Both the position numbers and the translations under genes were made by a program. Shown piece by piece: positions 44,215-52,770 of a DNA stretch of 64,000 nt. How positions within the stretch are numbered: position 1 is the first letter of the stretch; each line of letters opens with the position of its first letter. The notes under the pieces were generated by a model, which worked only from the letters and a program-made list of their open reading frames with translations, was not told the DNA's origin and ran no database searches. The stretch is from Lewinella sp. IMCC34191 (lineage in GTDB: Bacteria > Bacteroidota > Bacteroidia > Chitinophagales > Saprospiraceae): contig NZ_QNQZ01000001.1 in assembly GCF_003390935.1 (NCBI RefSeq), positions 992,001-1,056,000 of the forward strand, read 5' to 3'.

Positions 44215-44230
44215 CCCCACGTACATGGGG
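44215..44230. promoter_or_regulatory. CCCCA-N6-TGGGG dyad 3 (module 3)
   Basis: A third exact copy: arms at 44215-44219 and 44226-44230. A perfect DnaA-box sequence, TTATCCACA (44205-44213), lies directly in front of it. Together with the other two copies this makes chance unlikely. Confidence 0.55.
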
Positions 44231-44253
44231 TGAGCTCGGATACGCCGCAGCGT

Positions 44254-44261
44254 TATAACTG
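44254..44261 (+). promoter_or_regulatory. Weak -7 box of module 3
   Basis: TATAACTG matches 6 of 8 positions of TAnnTTTG at 24 bases from the dyad; the weakest of the three. Confidence 0.3.
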
Positions 44262-44447
44262 CAACCACATCAGGATACAGTTAAATAATCTTCATCCTGC
44301 CCCGGATCTCCCTTTAGAGATTCATCCTATCCGGCTAATTCCGGACAGGAACAAGACCAGTTTTTTAACGGCTTTATGCGCCGTGACTTTTGTTATTATG
44401 GTAGTTAGAAAGCTTTTTCGGGCCCGCGCTTACGCGCGGGTCTTTTT
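44262..44447 (+). ncRNA. Candidate small RNA 3
   Basis: An inferred transcript of about 185 bases ending at the terminator at 44423. A reading frame from 44230 crosses it but runs through the terminator hairpin and shows no protein character. It shares the dyad and spacing with modules 1 and 2 but little primary sequence. Confidence 0.3.
44423..44447 (+). terminator. Strong intrinsic terminator of module 3
   Basis: CCCGCGC (44423-44429) and GCGCGGG (44434-44440) form a perfect GC-rich stem with a TTAC loop, followed by TCTTTTTAG. Confidence 0.88.
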
Positions 44448-44707
44448 AGTTTTCATACTAACCGTCGCAATATACACCATATTGAATTTATTTAGTTAAT
44501 ATGCAATAATTTTTCTATTTATTCTAATTAGAATCGACCGCATACCGGCCTTATGCGACCGCTTACTCATCGGTACCGCCACGGAGAGATTTCCTCCGCT
44601 TCTACCATCGAAAGATTGCTCGCCCGTTTAAAGCGGGATCGAACAGATTTGCTCGAACCCACTGGCGGGTGCGGGGCGTTACCTTATGAAATACACAATT
44701 GAAATTC
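44448..44707. other. AT-rich spacer followed by a run of small hairpins
   Basis: The stretch 44,461-44,520 is about 23% GC by count, the most AT-rich of the window. From 44,533 onward short hairpins follow each other: CGCATA/TATGCG, CGGAG/CTCCG and CCCG/CGGG, plus an imperfect palindrome near 44,635-44,660. No gene or tRNA was found. It may be the promoter and structured leader of the DUF547 gene. Confidence 0.4.
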
Positions 44708-45643
44708 ATGTCCAGGGTGTGCGTGCCAATTCTTTCGCTGTTTCTTTGTTTTGCTTGTGCTGACGGTCCACCTGCCGACACTTCGAAAGCTTCCTCCGTA
44801 AGTGAGCTGGTTATAGAGGATACCGTGGTGCAGGATCAAATTGAATACACGCAGGAACAGACCCCATCCGCTCCCGTCGAGGATGCGCCGGAATCCGTTA
44901 TCGTTCCAGCAAAAACCGCCGCCGCCGTAGCTCCGCCGCCGCCAACCAACCCCGCCCCCGCGCCCATCCGGTCCAGTGACGAAACAGACGATAGTTATCA
45001 GAACAAAGGACCCAGTCACGCCGCCTGGTCCGAACTGCTGGCCTCGAGTGTAAGTAAAAGTGGAGAAGTAGACTATGGTAAAATTCGCGAAAACATAGAG
45101 AAGCTGAATAACTACCTGGAGACGCTGGCCGACGATGTTCCAGACGCGACGTGGAGCAGTGAAGAGGCCCTTGCTTACTGGATCAATACCTACAACGCCT
45201 TTACCATAAAACTCATCATCGATAACTGGCCCGTCAAGAGCATACGGGAAATCGATGAACCCTGGGATACAAAATTTATCGTCCTGGATGGTGCTTCCTA
45301 TAGCCTCAACCAAATCGAGCACGAGATCATTCGCCCCAACTTTGCCGAACCCCGCATTCACTTTGCTTTAGTCTGTGCCGCCGCTAGTTGCCCACCGTTG
45401 GCGACTACCGCTTACACCGCGGAAAATCTCGACAGCATGCTGGACCGCCAGACCCGAAACTTCATCAACAACGAAGAATTTAACGTTACGCAGGAGGAGG
45501 TAGTCCGGGTAAGCCCCCTGTTCGATTGGTACGGAGAAGACTTCGACGATGTAACAGCCTTTCTAAACCGTTACCTACGTACTGACATCCCCCCCGCTAA
45601 ACAGCTATACTTTCTAGACTACGACTGGTCCCTCAACGATTGA
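44708..45643 (+). CDS. DUF547-domain lipoprotein
   Basis: About 311 residues. The ATG at 44708 gives a lipoprotein signal (VCVPILSLFLCFACADG); a TTG at 44699 adds three residues. A Thr/Pro/Ala-rich linker to about residue 95 is followed by a DUF547 domain (SGEVDYGKIRENIEKLNNYL, EALAYWINTYNAFTIKLI, HFALVCAAASCPPLATTAY, LFDWYGEDF). The conserved Cys and His positions make a papain-like fold plausible; the activity is not established. Likely surface- or periplasm-anchored. The GH31 gene starts 18 bases later. Confidence 0.85.
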   Translation: MSRVCVPILSLFLCFACADGPPADTSKASSVSELVIEDTVVQDQIEYTQEQTPSAPVEDAPESVIVPAKTAAAVAPPPPTNPAPAPIRSSDETDDSYQNKGPSHAAWSELLASSVSKSGEVDYGKIRENIEKLNNYLETLADDVPDATWSSEEALAYWINTYNAFTIKLIIDNWPVKSIREIDEPWDTKFIVLDGASYSLNQIEHEIIRPNFAEPRIHFALVCAAASCPPLATTAYTAENLDSMLDRQTRNFINNEEFNVTQEEVVRVSPLFDWYGEDFDDVTAFLNRYLRTDIPPAKQLYFLDYDWSLND

Positions 45644-45661
45644 TCGTAGTACCTTGCGGCC

Positions 45662-48190
45662 ATGGCCAAGATTCAGAAGACCGCTCGACGCCCCTTCGAA
45701 ACCACCCCGGATACCATTAATGAGAAAGACACCGTCAGCACCCTACGCTACGACGATGTGTTTTACGATCATCATGTAGGCAAACTGTTGTCACTGGAAA
45801 GCCCCAGTCCGCAGACCTATCTGTTGCAGAGCGACGGGGAAGTTTATCTGGGAATCCAAATTTGGAGTGACGACATCGTACGTTTCTTTTATTCCTACGG
45901 CCGGGAAGCTAATGATTTTAGCTACGCCAGGTCTCCGAATGCTAAACCAGCGTCCACCGAAATTGACGTCCTCGAATCCGGGGAGGGTTATCAGTTTACT
46001 ACGGCTAAGCTGAAGGTCAGCATAGCCAAGGCGGACGCCAGCATACGGATCACCGACTGTGCAACCGGGCTCGTATTACACGACTATGCCGCTCCCTTCT
46101 ACACCCGCTTTACGCTGATGCATGGCCTGGATCAGATGCGCCTACAGTTTACCACGGATACCCACGAAAGCTTTTACGGGCTCGGCGATAAGGCATGGAA
46201 TACGGATCTCCAGGGGCGCTGGTTTGAAAATTGGAACAGCGACTCCTTTGCCTACGGTAAGGAGCGGGACGCGCTCTACCGGACCATTCCCTTCTTCTAT
46301 GGTTTGCGCCAGGAACAGGCTTACGGCATCTTTCTGGACAATAGCTACCGGAGCTGCTTTGATTTCAACAGCCATGGCGACGGTCTGACTACGGTCTGGA
46401 CCGACGGGGGAGAGTTTGACTACTATTTCATCAACGGACCGGGGCTGGATGAGGTGGCCATGCGGTATGCCCTATTGACCGGGACACCGGAAATGCCTCC
46501 ATTATGGGCGCTCGGCTACCACCAGTGCCGCTGGAGCTACTACCCGGAAAAAAGAGTAAAGGAACTGGCCGCCACCTTTCGGGAGAAGGAAATACCCTGT
46601 GACGCCATCTATCTGGACATCGATTATATGGATGGCTACCGGTGTTTCACCTGGAACGCCGAATATTTCCCCGATCCGAAGCGTATGATTGCCGATTTGC
46701 GTAAGGACGGCTTCCATACGGTGGTCATGATCGATCCGGGAATTCGGGTCGATCCGGACTACGACGTGTACCAAGAAGGTGTCAAAAGAGATGCATTTTG
46801 CAGGCGCAGTACGGGCGAAATGATGATCGGTCCGGTGTGGCCTCAGGAATGCGTCTGGCCGGATTACACCAATCCCCAAGTGCGGGAATGGTGGGGCAAA
46901 TTATACCGGGAATTGTACGTAGAGCAAGGAGTCAGCGGATTCTGGAATGACATGAATGAGCCAGCCATGTTCAAGGTTACCGCGCTGACTTTCCCCCTGG
47001 ATGTAAGACACGACTACGACGGATATACGGGCGATCATAAGAAGGCCCACAATATCTACGGCATGCAAATGACCCGGGCGACCTTCGAAGGGTTGAAATC
47101 GCTGCTACCGGCAAAACGGCCCTTCCTGTTAGGGCGCGCCAGCTTCAGCGGGGGCCAGCGTTTCGCTTCGCTCTGGACGGGCGACAATATCGCCAGTTGG
47201 GAGCATCTTGCTCTTGCCAACCGCCAGTGCCTGCGCTTGGCTATCAGTGGATATAGCTTCTGCGGGACGGACATCGGCGGCTTCGTAGATGATCCTTCGC
47301 CGGAGTTGCTTACTCGTTGGTTACAACTGGCCGTATTCCACCCCCTGATGCGTGTACACAGTATGGGTAACAATACCGACGGCGCGGCGGAGGTGGAGGC
47401 CGAGGACATTAAGGAGGCCGAAGCGAACCACCGTCAGGACCAAGAACCTTGGGTACACGGTGGGAAACACACGGAGTACAACCGGCAGGCGATTGAACTC
47501 CGTTACCGGCTCCTACCCTACCTGTATACTGCCTTCCAACGGCACGTCCAGACGGGCATCCCCGTTCTACGGAACCTTTTCTTTTACGACCAGACGGATG
47601 CGTTGTGTCGGGAGTTTGGCGACCAGTTTCTGGCGGGGAACGACCTGCTGGTATGTCCGGTGGTCGAGCCGGAAAAGAAAACGATGCAAGTCTATCTTCC
47701 TAAAGGAGAATGGTACGATTTTGTGACGGGTAAGAAATACGCCGGAAAACAGAAAGTCCGCATAGGGCTCAAACCGGACCGCCTCCCGATTTTCGCTCGC
47801 GCCGGATCCATCGTCCCTACGGTCGAAGTAGTGCAGAGTACGCGTGATCTGAGTAGCGTAGCATCGGCTGACCTGACGGTGTACCTTGCCGATCGAGGCG
47901 AGGGAACGTTCTACTGGGACGCGGGTGAAGGCTATGGATATCAAGTCGATCAATTTACGAACCGTCAGTATATCCTGCACCAGGAAGGCCACCGGATTAC
48001 CCTGGAACAGCGCATTGAAGGACAGTACAACACCAGTTTCCGGCACGCGGAGATCCGGTTGATCGGACTTACCCACGCGCCCGGCCGGGTAGAAGTAAAC
48101 GGCGAACTACTTCCCCATTCCCTGAAATTCGACCGGCGTAGTGCTTCCGTTGTTGTACCCTTTGACTTCCAGAAGGTAGTCATCGCATAG
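45662..48190 (+). CDS. GH31 family alpha-glucosidase
   Basis: An 842-residue glycoside hydrolase of family 31. It releases glucose (or xylose) from the non-reducing ends of alpha-glucosides. An N-terminal galactose-mutarotase-like domain (to about residue 250) precedes the barrel. The nucleophile is Asp430 in GFWNDMNEPA, with the acid/base region at ASLWTGDNIASWEHL; PLWALGYHQCRWSYYP and SGYSFCGTDIGGF are family words. There is no signal peptide, so it is cytoplasmic and may process internal alpha-glucans or maltose/isomaltose. ribE follows after 29 bases. Confidence 0.92.
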   Translation: MAKIQKTARRPFETTPDTINEKDTVSTLRYDDVFYDHHVGKLLSLESPSPQTYLLQSDGEVYLGIQIWSDDIVRFFYSYGREANDFSYARSPNAKPASTEIDVLESGEGYQFTTAKLKVSIAKADASIRITDCATGLVLHDYAAPFYTRFTLMHGLDQMRLQFTTDTHESFYGLGDKAWNTDLQGRWFENWNSDSFAYGKERDALYRTIPFFYGLRQEQAYGIFLDNSYRSCFDFNSHGDGLTTVWTDGGEFDYYFINGPGLDEVAMRYALLTGTPEMPPLWALGYHQCRWSYYPEKRVKELAATFREKEIPCDAIYLDIDYMDGYRCFTWNAEYFPDPKRMIADLRKDGFHTVVMIDPGIRVDPDYDVYQEGVKRDAFCRRSTGEMMIGPVWPQECVWPDYTNPQVREWWGKLYRELYVEQGVSGFWNDMNEPAMFKVTALTFPLDVRHDYDGYTGDHKKAHNIYGMQMTRATFEGLKSLLPAKRPFLLGRASFSGGQRFASLWTGDNIASWEHLALANRQCLRLAISGYSFCGTDIGGFVDDPSPELLTRWLQLAVFHPLMRVHSMGNNTDGAAEVEAEDIKEAEANHRQDQEPWVHGGKHTEYNRQAIELRYRLLPYLYTAFQRHVQTGIPVLRNLFFYDQTDALCREFGDQFLAGNDLLVCPVVEPEKKTMQVYLPKGEWYDFVTGKKYAGKQKVRIGLKPDRLPIFARAGSIVPTVEVVQSTRDLSSVASADLTVYLADRGEGTFYWDAGEGYGYQVDQFTNRQYILHQEGHRITLEQRIEGQYNTSFRHAEIRLIGLTHAPGRVEVNGELLPHSLKFDRRSASVVVPFDFQKVVIA

Positions 48191-48219
48191 CGCCGTCGGC
48201 GCAAACAAAATGGATTTAC

Positions 48220-48828
48220 ATGTTTACCGGAATCATTGAGGCGGCCGGCGAGGTCACCCGAATAGAGCGCGAGGGCGACAACGTACACGTCACCGTCCGT
48301 AGCCCCATTAGCACAGCGTTGAAGATCGACCAAAGTCTGTCCCACGATGGTGTTTGCCTAACGGTAGTGGCCCAAGACGAGGACACCCATACGGTGACCG
48401 CCATCCGGGAAACCCTGAATCGGACGCGTTTGGGCGAGTGGCAGGAGGGGACCCGGGTAAACCTCGAACGGGCCATGCAGGCAGGCGGCAGGCTGGACGG
48501 TCATATCGTACAGGGCCACGTCGACACCGTAGGAACCTGTCTGGAGGTTACGGAAGCCGGGGGCAGCTGGTACTATACCATTGGTTACACGAGTGATGAC
48601 TTACTGGTGGATAAAGGCAGCGTTTGCATAAATGGCGTGAGTCTCACCGTGGTCGATCCCGACGACACCAGTTTCCGGGTGGCTATTATACCCTACACCT
48701 ACGAACATACCAACTTCAAGCATCTACGCCCCGGGGATAAAGTAAATCTCGAGTTCGACATTCTCGGAAAGTACATCGCCCGCCACATGGCCGCATACCG
48801 GCAGCGGGTCGTAGCAAGTGAAACATAG
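48220..48828 (+). CDS. ribE: Riboflavin synthase (alpha subunit)
   Basis: Dismutates two 6,7-dimethyl-8-ribityllumazine molecules into riboflavin. The 202 residues hold the two-fold repeated lumazine-binding barrels: MFTGIIEAAGEV and SHDGVCLTVV in the first, GHIVQGHVDTVG and VCINGVSLTVV in the second. The length is normal. It follows the GH31 gene by 29 bases; other riboflavin genes are not nearby and no FMN riboswitch is seen upstream. Confidence 0.95.
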   Translation: MFTGIIEAAGEVTRIEREGDNVHVTVRSPISTALKIDQSLSHDGVCLTVVAQDEDTHTVTAIRETLNRTRLGEWQEGTRVNLERAMQAGGRLDGHIVQGHVDTVGTCLEVTEAGGSWYYTIGYTSDDLLVDKGSVCINGVSLTVVDPDDTSFRVAIIPYTYEHTNFKHLRPGDKVNLEFDILGKYIARHMAAYRQRVVASET

Positions 48829-48897
48829 CGGAGGACATCGACGTAATTAAAAATGTACCGCTACTGCCTGATCCGGACCAAATCCCAAAACCACACC

Positions 48898-49908
48898 ATG
48901 ATGAACACAGCAATACGAATCTTTATACTTCTGGCATTACCCGCCGTAATATTCGCCCAGCGTCCTTTGCCCGAGCTATCGCTCACGCCAAGGACGGGAC
49001 CACAGACAAAGCTTGTCCTCCCGAAATCGGTTCCGGAAATCGTAGAGCCCAACTTTGTTAATGATACTTGCTTTACTAACCGGGAGCAAGGTCTGACGGC
49101 ATACTACGATGACTATGAACTGTTTGAAGGATTCATCACCGGGTCCAACACCTTGTCCGACCAGGAAAAAATTCAGCGCCTGGTTTATACGGGCGGATCT
49201 ACTTTTCAAATAAACAGCGTTCTCACCTATTTACTCGTCGAGCAACCGGAAACCATCAATGACGGCTTCCTGTACGCGGTGGTTTATGAAGAGCCGGAAG
49301 CACCCGGCGAATTCGGCGATCCGATCGGCGTAAGCGATACGCTATTCGTAGATGATATCGACTTCTCCAATATAATAGAATTCCCTTTCTCAACTCCAGT
49401 CGTAGCTACAAATGACTCGTTTTTGGTGGGCATCAATTTCTCGGGGGTCTACGAAGAAAGCGCGGATACGACCGGCTACATCGGCGTGGCGTCGACCTTT
49501 CTCAACTGCGGAAACGTCAACAATGTGTACGAGAAATTTACCGACGGTACCCAATTCGGTTACGACCTGTTCAATGAGTATTGGAATACACCTATTGAGC
49601 TGTATATAGCTGCGGTAGTCGATACGGAGATTACCGCAACGCGCGGGATTAAAGCTGATTATGGCGCTGTAGTAGCTCCCAACCCGGCCGGACAAATTGT
49701 TCAAGTATCCTTTATGTCCGATGGAGGGGGCAACTATATCGGAACGCTAAGTAACACCAATGGTAGCGTCGTTCGACGAACCGTCCCCCAGCGTATCTCC
49801 GGAAGAAACCAGATCGAATGGCAGGTCGGCGATCTTCCCGATGGCCTGTATTTTTACCACATCGATGGGCCTGATGGCCGGCAAACTGGCAAACTGATGG
49901 TCCATTGA
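48898..49908 (+). CDS. Type IX-secreted protein, tandem paralog A
   Basis: The start is ATG 48898 or 48901 (IRIFILLALPAVIFAQ signal peptide); a frame to 48853 adds 15 non-signal residues. About 336 residues with a beta-rich mature domain (LQRLVYTGG-like, FLVGINFSGVYEE) and a type A sorting domain (VVAPNPAGQIV ... LPDGLYFYHIDGPDGRQTGKLMVH). Its organisation and several words are shared with the gene at 50196, so the two are duplicates. The function of the mature domain is unknown. Confidence 0.85.
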   Translation: MMNTAIRIFILLALPAVIFAQRPLPELSLTPRTGPQTKLVLPKSVPEIVEPNFVNDTCFTNREQGLTAYYDDYELFEGFITGSNTLSDQEKIQRLVYTGGSTFQINSVLTYLLVEQPETINDGFLYAVVYEEPEAPGEFGDPIGVSDTLFVDDIDFSNIIEFPFSTPVVATNDSFLVGINFSGVYEESADTTGYIGVASTFLNCGNVNNVYEKFTDGTQFGYDLFNEYWNTPIELYIAAVVDTEITATRGIKADYGAVVAPNPAGQIVQVSFMSDGGGNYIGTLSNTNGSVVRRTVPQRISGRNQIEWQVGDLPDGLYFYHIDGPDGRQTGKLMVH

Positions 49909-50195
49909 TGGAGATGCTGTAGGTCGTATGCGGGTTTAGTAGGCTTAAGGTTCTCGGCATCATCTCCCTACACTGATCAAGGACAACTAAGGAGTGGCGA
50001 GCCACACGTGGGCGAAATGCTTTGGGGGAGATAGATTCTTTAAATAATCGCTAGTTCCATTGGTTGGAAGGGTTCGGTCCTCTGCCCGACCGAGCTAACC
50101 CTTGTGTAATTTCCAGGTACATTTCTTTCCCGCTAAATGGTGAAGAATGGTGCAACATTCATTAACTAGTACCAAAAATCGCAAACCCCGACTCG

Positions 50196-51215
50196 ATGAT
50201 GAAAACTTTACTCTTCGCTTTTCTATGCTGCATGCCCGTCCTGGCGTTCGCGCAGCACAAAACCAGCATGGAAACTACCAGCATAATCAAGCTGACCAAA
50301 CCACTCGCCTCCCCATCTAAAATGGTAGTCGACACGGTATTCCCGGCCATCTTTGGGGATGAGTGCTCACTACAGCTGGGAAGTGCCCAAATAAGTGATG
50401 AAGTACCCGGGTACGTCATCGGTTCAAATGGTTTTGGCGATTTGGCGAAGTTGCAGCGGCTCGTCTACGAAAGTGATGAACCATATATGGTAACCGAGGT
50501 ATTCGTGGCGTTTGCCGCTTTTGACGAGACCATCGCAGACACTTACGTCAGCGTGTCTATTTTCGAAAACACTAATGCGGACGGCAGCTTCGGCAATTTT
50601 ATTGCCAATAGTGACTCGGTCCGCGTCGGTGACCTCGCCCTACCGACCGCTACGAACGTTCAGTTCTCCTCTTTCAAGTTTTCGCAAACGGCCATTCTCA
50701 ATCAAGATACATTCCTGGTGGCCGTAAACCTGGATGGCACCTATACGGCGGAGGAAGACGGCTATTTAGGTATCTTTCATACCCTGGATGGTTGCGGAAG
50801 TGGTAATAACTCGCTAGAGTTCTTCAGGACCAACACCGGTGGGATAGCTTTCGATTCTATTGCTAATGTTTGGAACACACCAGATGGGCCGCTGAACGTC
50901 GAAATAGCACTGGCCGCCGCGGTCAATACGGACGTGACATCAGGGTCATATCAACCAGTCGCCAATTACAAAGCCAGTATTTCACCGAACCCGGCTCAAG
51001 ACATGGTAACGATCCGCTTTCAGGCTAACCAGACCGGGCGCTACGCCGGTACGTTGACGGATTTGAACGGACGTAGTGTACGCCATTCGGTCCTGCATAC
51101 CGGCCCCGGTCAGCAGGAATTTGATTGGGAGACGAGTAGCCTGTCAGCCGGACTATACCTCTACCATATCGATGGCCCCGTAGGTAGGCAGTCGGGTAAA
51201 CTGATGGTCCACTAA
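50196..51215 (+). CDS. Type IX-secreted protein, tandem paralog B
   Basis: A 339-residue paralog of the preceding gene: signal peptide (LLFAFLCCMPVLAFAQ), shared words KLQRLVYES, DTFLVAVNLDGTYT and GYLGIFHTLDGCG, and an almost identical ending (LSAGLYLYHIDGPVGRQSGKLMVH). The sorting domain starts at about residue 265 (ISPNPAQDMV). The mature domains diverge more than the tail. Its stop overlaps the convergent rimM stop by 4 bases. Confidence 0.85.
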   Translation: MMKTLLFAFLCCMPVLAFAQHKTSMETTSIIKLTKPLASPSKMVVDTVFPAIFGDECSLQLGSAQISDEVPGYVIGSNGFGDLAKLQRLVYESDEPYMVTEVFVAFAAFDETIADTYVSVSIFENTNADGSFGNFIANSDSVRVGDLALPTATNVQFSSFKFSQTAILNQDTFLVAVNLDGTYTAEEDGYLGIFHTLDGCGSGNNSLEFFRTNTGGIAFDSIANVWNTPDGPLNVEIALAAAVNTDVTSGSYQPVANYKASISPNPAQDMVTIRFQANQTGRYAGTLTDLNGRSVRHSVLHTGPGQQEFDWETSSLSAGLYLYHIDGPVGRQSGKLMVH

Positions 51216-51718
51216 GCGCCCAGCTCAAGTAAGCCTTCGGGCAATTGCATTTCCAAGACCGTATCCGTTTCGCGCACCTTCAACACCAGATCTTCGTGCA
51301 GGGGAACGAATACGGTCTTTTCTTTATAGGTCAGTTCCGCCAGGTAATGCTCCGGAAGGTCCATCACGTCTTCTATGGGACCCAGAGGCGGGTAACCCTC
51401 CGCCATGATGGTGTATCCAATGATATAATCCCATGGGGTGCCCTCTTCTTCCGCATCCACACTGACTTGATCGGCCGGAAGGAACAATGGTTTGGCAGTC
51501 AGTAGGGCGACAGCTTCGCGCGTGTTAAATGTCTCGAGGCTTACCGTCAGTTTCCCCCCGCTACGGAAGCTCCGCACGAAATAGGGTATCGGCGGATTGC
51601 CAATCAAAATTGCGTTGGATTTAAGCAAGTCCTCTTCGTAGGCTTCCACCACGTGGAGGGCCAAGTCACCGCGAATACCGTGGGGCCGGCCGGTGCGTCC
51701 GATCTCTACAAGTTCCAT
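51212..51718 (-). CDS. rimM: Ribosome maturation factor RimM
   Basis: A 16S rRNA-processing factor that binds ribosomal protein S19 during 30S assembly. The 168 residues show VEIGRTGRPHGIRGDLAL at the N-terminus (RimM domain) and a C-terminal PRC-barrel with YIIGYTIMAEG, EHYLAELTY and VFVPLHEDLVLKV, a normal length. rpsP and trmD, its usual partners, are not adjacent. Confidence 0.93.
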   Translation of the reverse strand: MELVEIGRTGRPHGIRGDLALHVVEAYEEDLLKSNAILIGNPPIPYFVRSFRSGGKLTVSLETFNTREAVALLTAKPLFLPADQVSVDAEEEGTPWDYIIGYTIMAEGYPPLGPIEDVMDLPEHYLAELTYKEKTVFVPLHEDLVLKVRETDTVLEMQLPEGLLELGA

Positions 51719-51758
51719 GGTGCAAAGATATTGGAAGGATGGTCGTGCCTTCTACAAA

Positions 51759-52694
51759 CTAGACCAAGTCTTCTAAACTCAGGGCTTCCCGCATGGGTCC
51801 GACCGTCACTAACTTGCGCTCTGCGACAGCCCGACCGGCGAGCGCGCAGTATTCCCAATCCTTACCGGCGACGTAACCTGCCAGAAATCCGGACCAAAAG
51901 GCATCACCCGCTCCCGTTTTGTCTTGCACGGCTACGGAGCGGGCAGGCACATGGAAAGGCGGTCCTCCGCTACTCACGTAGCAACCCCGCTCTCCAAGCG
52001 TTAGGCAAACCACACCGGCGCCCCGGTCCAAAAGCTTGGCAACTGCCGCCTCTGGTTTTTGAATGGCTTCCTGAAATAAGCACTGGTAGTCGACGTCGCT
52101 GAATTTGGCCAGTGTGCCGTGCTTGCCGGTGACCCCCAATGCCAGGTAACTATCGATCACCCGGAGGGCTTCCCGCCGGTCTGGCCAGACTTTAGTCGCG
52201 TAATTGGCATCGATACTTAAACGGCCGCCCGTCGCAACGACTCTGGCAGCGCATTCCAGAATGGTCGACCGGGCAGGTTCGCGGCTCAGCGCAAACGCCG
52301 TGGTATGAAAGACCTGACAGTCGCTCAGGTACTCGGCCGGAATTTGCTCGTTACCGATTGCGGCATCCGCCGACCGGTACACCTCGAAACTGCTGACTTC
52401 GGTAGACTTAGTCACCAAAACGGCCGTGGTGGGAAGCGGAACGCGGCGACAGAACTGCGTGTGTACCCCCCGATCACGCAGCTCATTCAGCAGATAGGTA
52501 CCGGTGTCATCCTCCCCGACCGTGGCAACCAAGCCGACCCGTTGACCGAGAAGGGCCAGGTTGGCAGCCAAGTTAGCCGGGCTGCCACCGGGGTAGCGAC
52601 GGTACGTATCGGCCGCGCGAAAGGTGTCGGCGTACTCAAGAGTAATCAGTTCAATAAGCAGCTCACCGGTACAGATGATTTCGGGATGGGACAT
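51759..52694 (-). CDS. PfkB-family sugar kinase
   Basis: A ribokinase-fold sugar kinase of 311 residues. The N-terminal substrate motif is YPGGSPANLAANLALLG, and the C-terminal signature with the catalytic Asp is QDKTGAGDAFWSGFLAGY. VCLTLGERGCYV belongs to the ATP site. Similarity to fructokinases is most evident, but 2-keto-3-deoxygluconate or nucleoside substrates are possible. It is divergent from ilvA by about 80 bases and has no sugar-pathway neighbours to fix the substrate. Confidence 0.85.
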   Translation of the reverse strand: MSHPEIICTGELLIELITLEYADTFRAADTYRRYPGGSPANLAANLALLGQRVGLVATVGEDDTGTYLLNELRDRGVHTQFCRRVPLPTTAVLVTKSTEVSSFEVYRSADAAIGNEQIPAEYLSDCQVFHTTAFALSREPARSTILECAARVVATGGRLSIDANYATKVWPDRREALRVIDSYLALGVTGKHGTLAKFSDVDYQCLFQEAIQKPEAAVAKLLDRGAGVVCLTLGERGCYVSSGGPPFHVPARSVAVQDKTGAGDAFWSGFLAGYVAGKDWEYCALAGRAVAERKLVTVGPMREALSLEDLV

Positions 52695-52762
52695 GGGAAC
52701 AAGTTACACCGGTCACCCAAAATTTGCTTTACCTGCGCTGCGCCGCACAAATTATGACGCGC

Positions 52763-52770
52763 TACCTTTA
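52763..52770 (+). promoter_or_regulatory. Candidate -7 box immediately before ilvA
   Basis: TACCTTTA (7 of 8 to TAnnTTTG) ends 4 bases before the ATG at 52775, the same layout as before the porP-like gene at 41271. Confidence 0.4.

Noticed and set aside
43590..44230. CCCCA...TGGGG palindromes as degenerate CRISPR repeats
   Set aside because: The repeats are 16 bases, spaced 277 and 348 bases apart, and lack a conserved 28-37-base repeat or cas genes. The promoter and terminator spacing fits tandem transcription units better.
44230..44499. 89-codon open frame over module 3 with a hydrophobic end
   Set aside because: It crosses the strong terminator at 44423-44447 (the stem itself encodes RARAYARV), then an AT-rich tract that gives hydrophobic residues by composition.
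44635..44675. tRNA-like GCTCGAACCC word
   Set aside because: The flanking bases do not form the T-arm, anticodon arm or acceptor stem on either strand.
44684..45361. 225-codon frame antisense to DUF547
   Set aside because: Glycine-rich translation of the Pro/Ala linker in reverse; no support.
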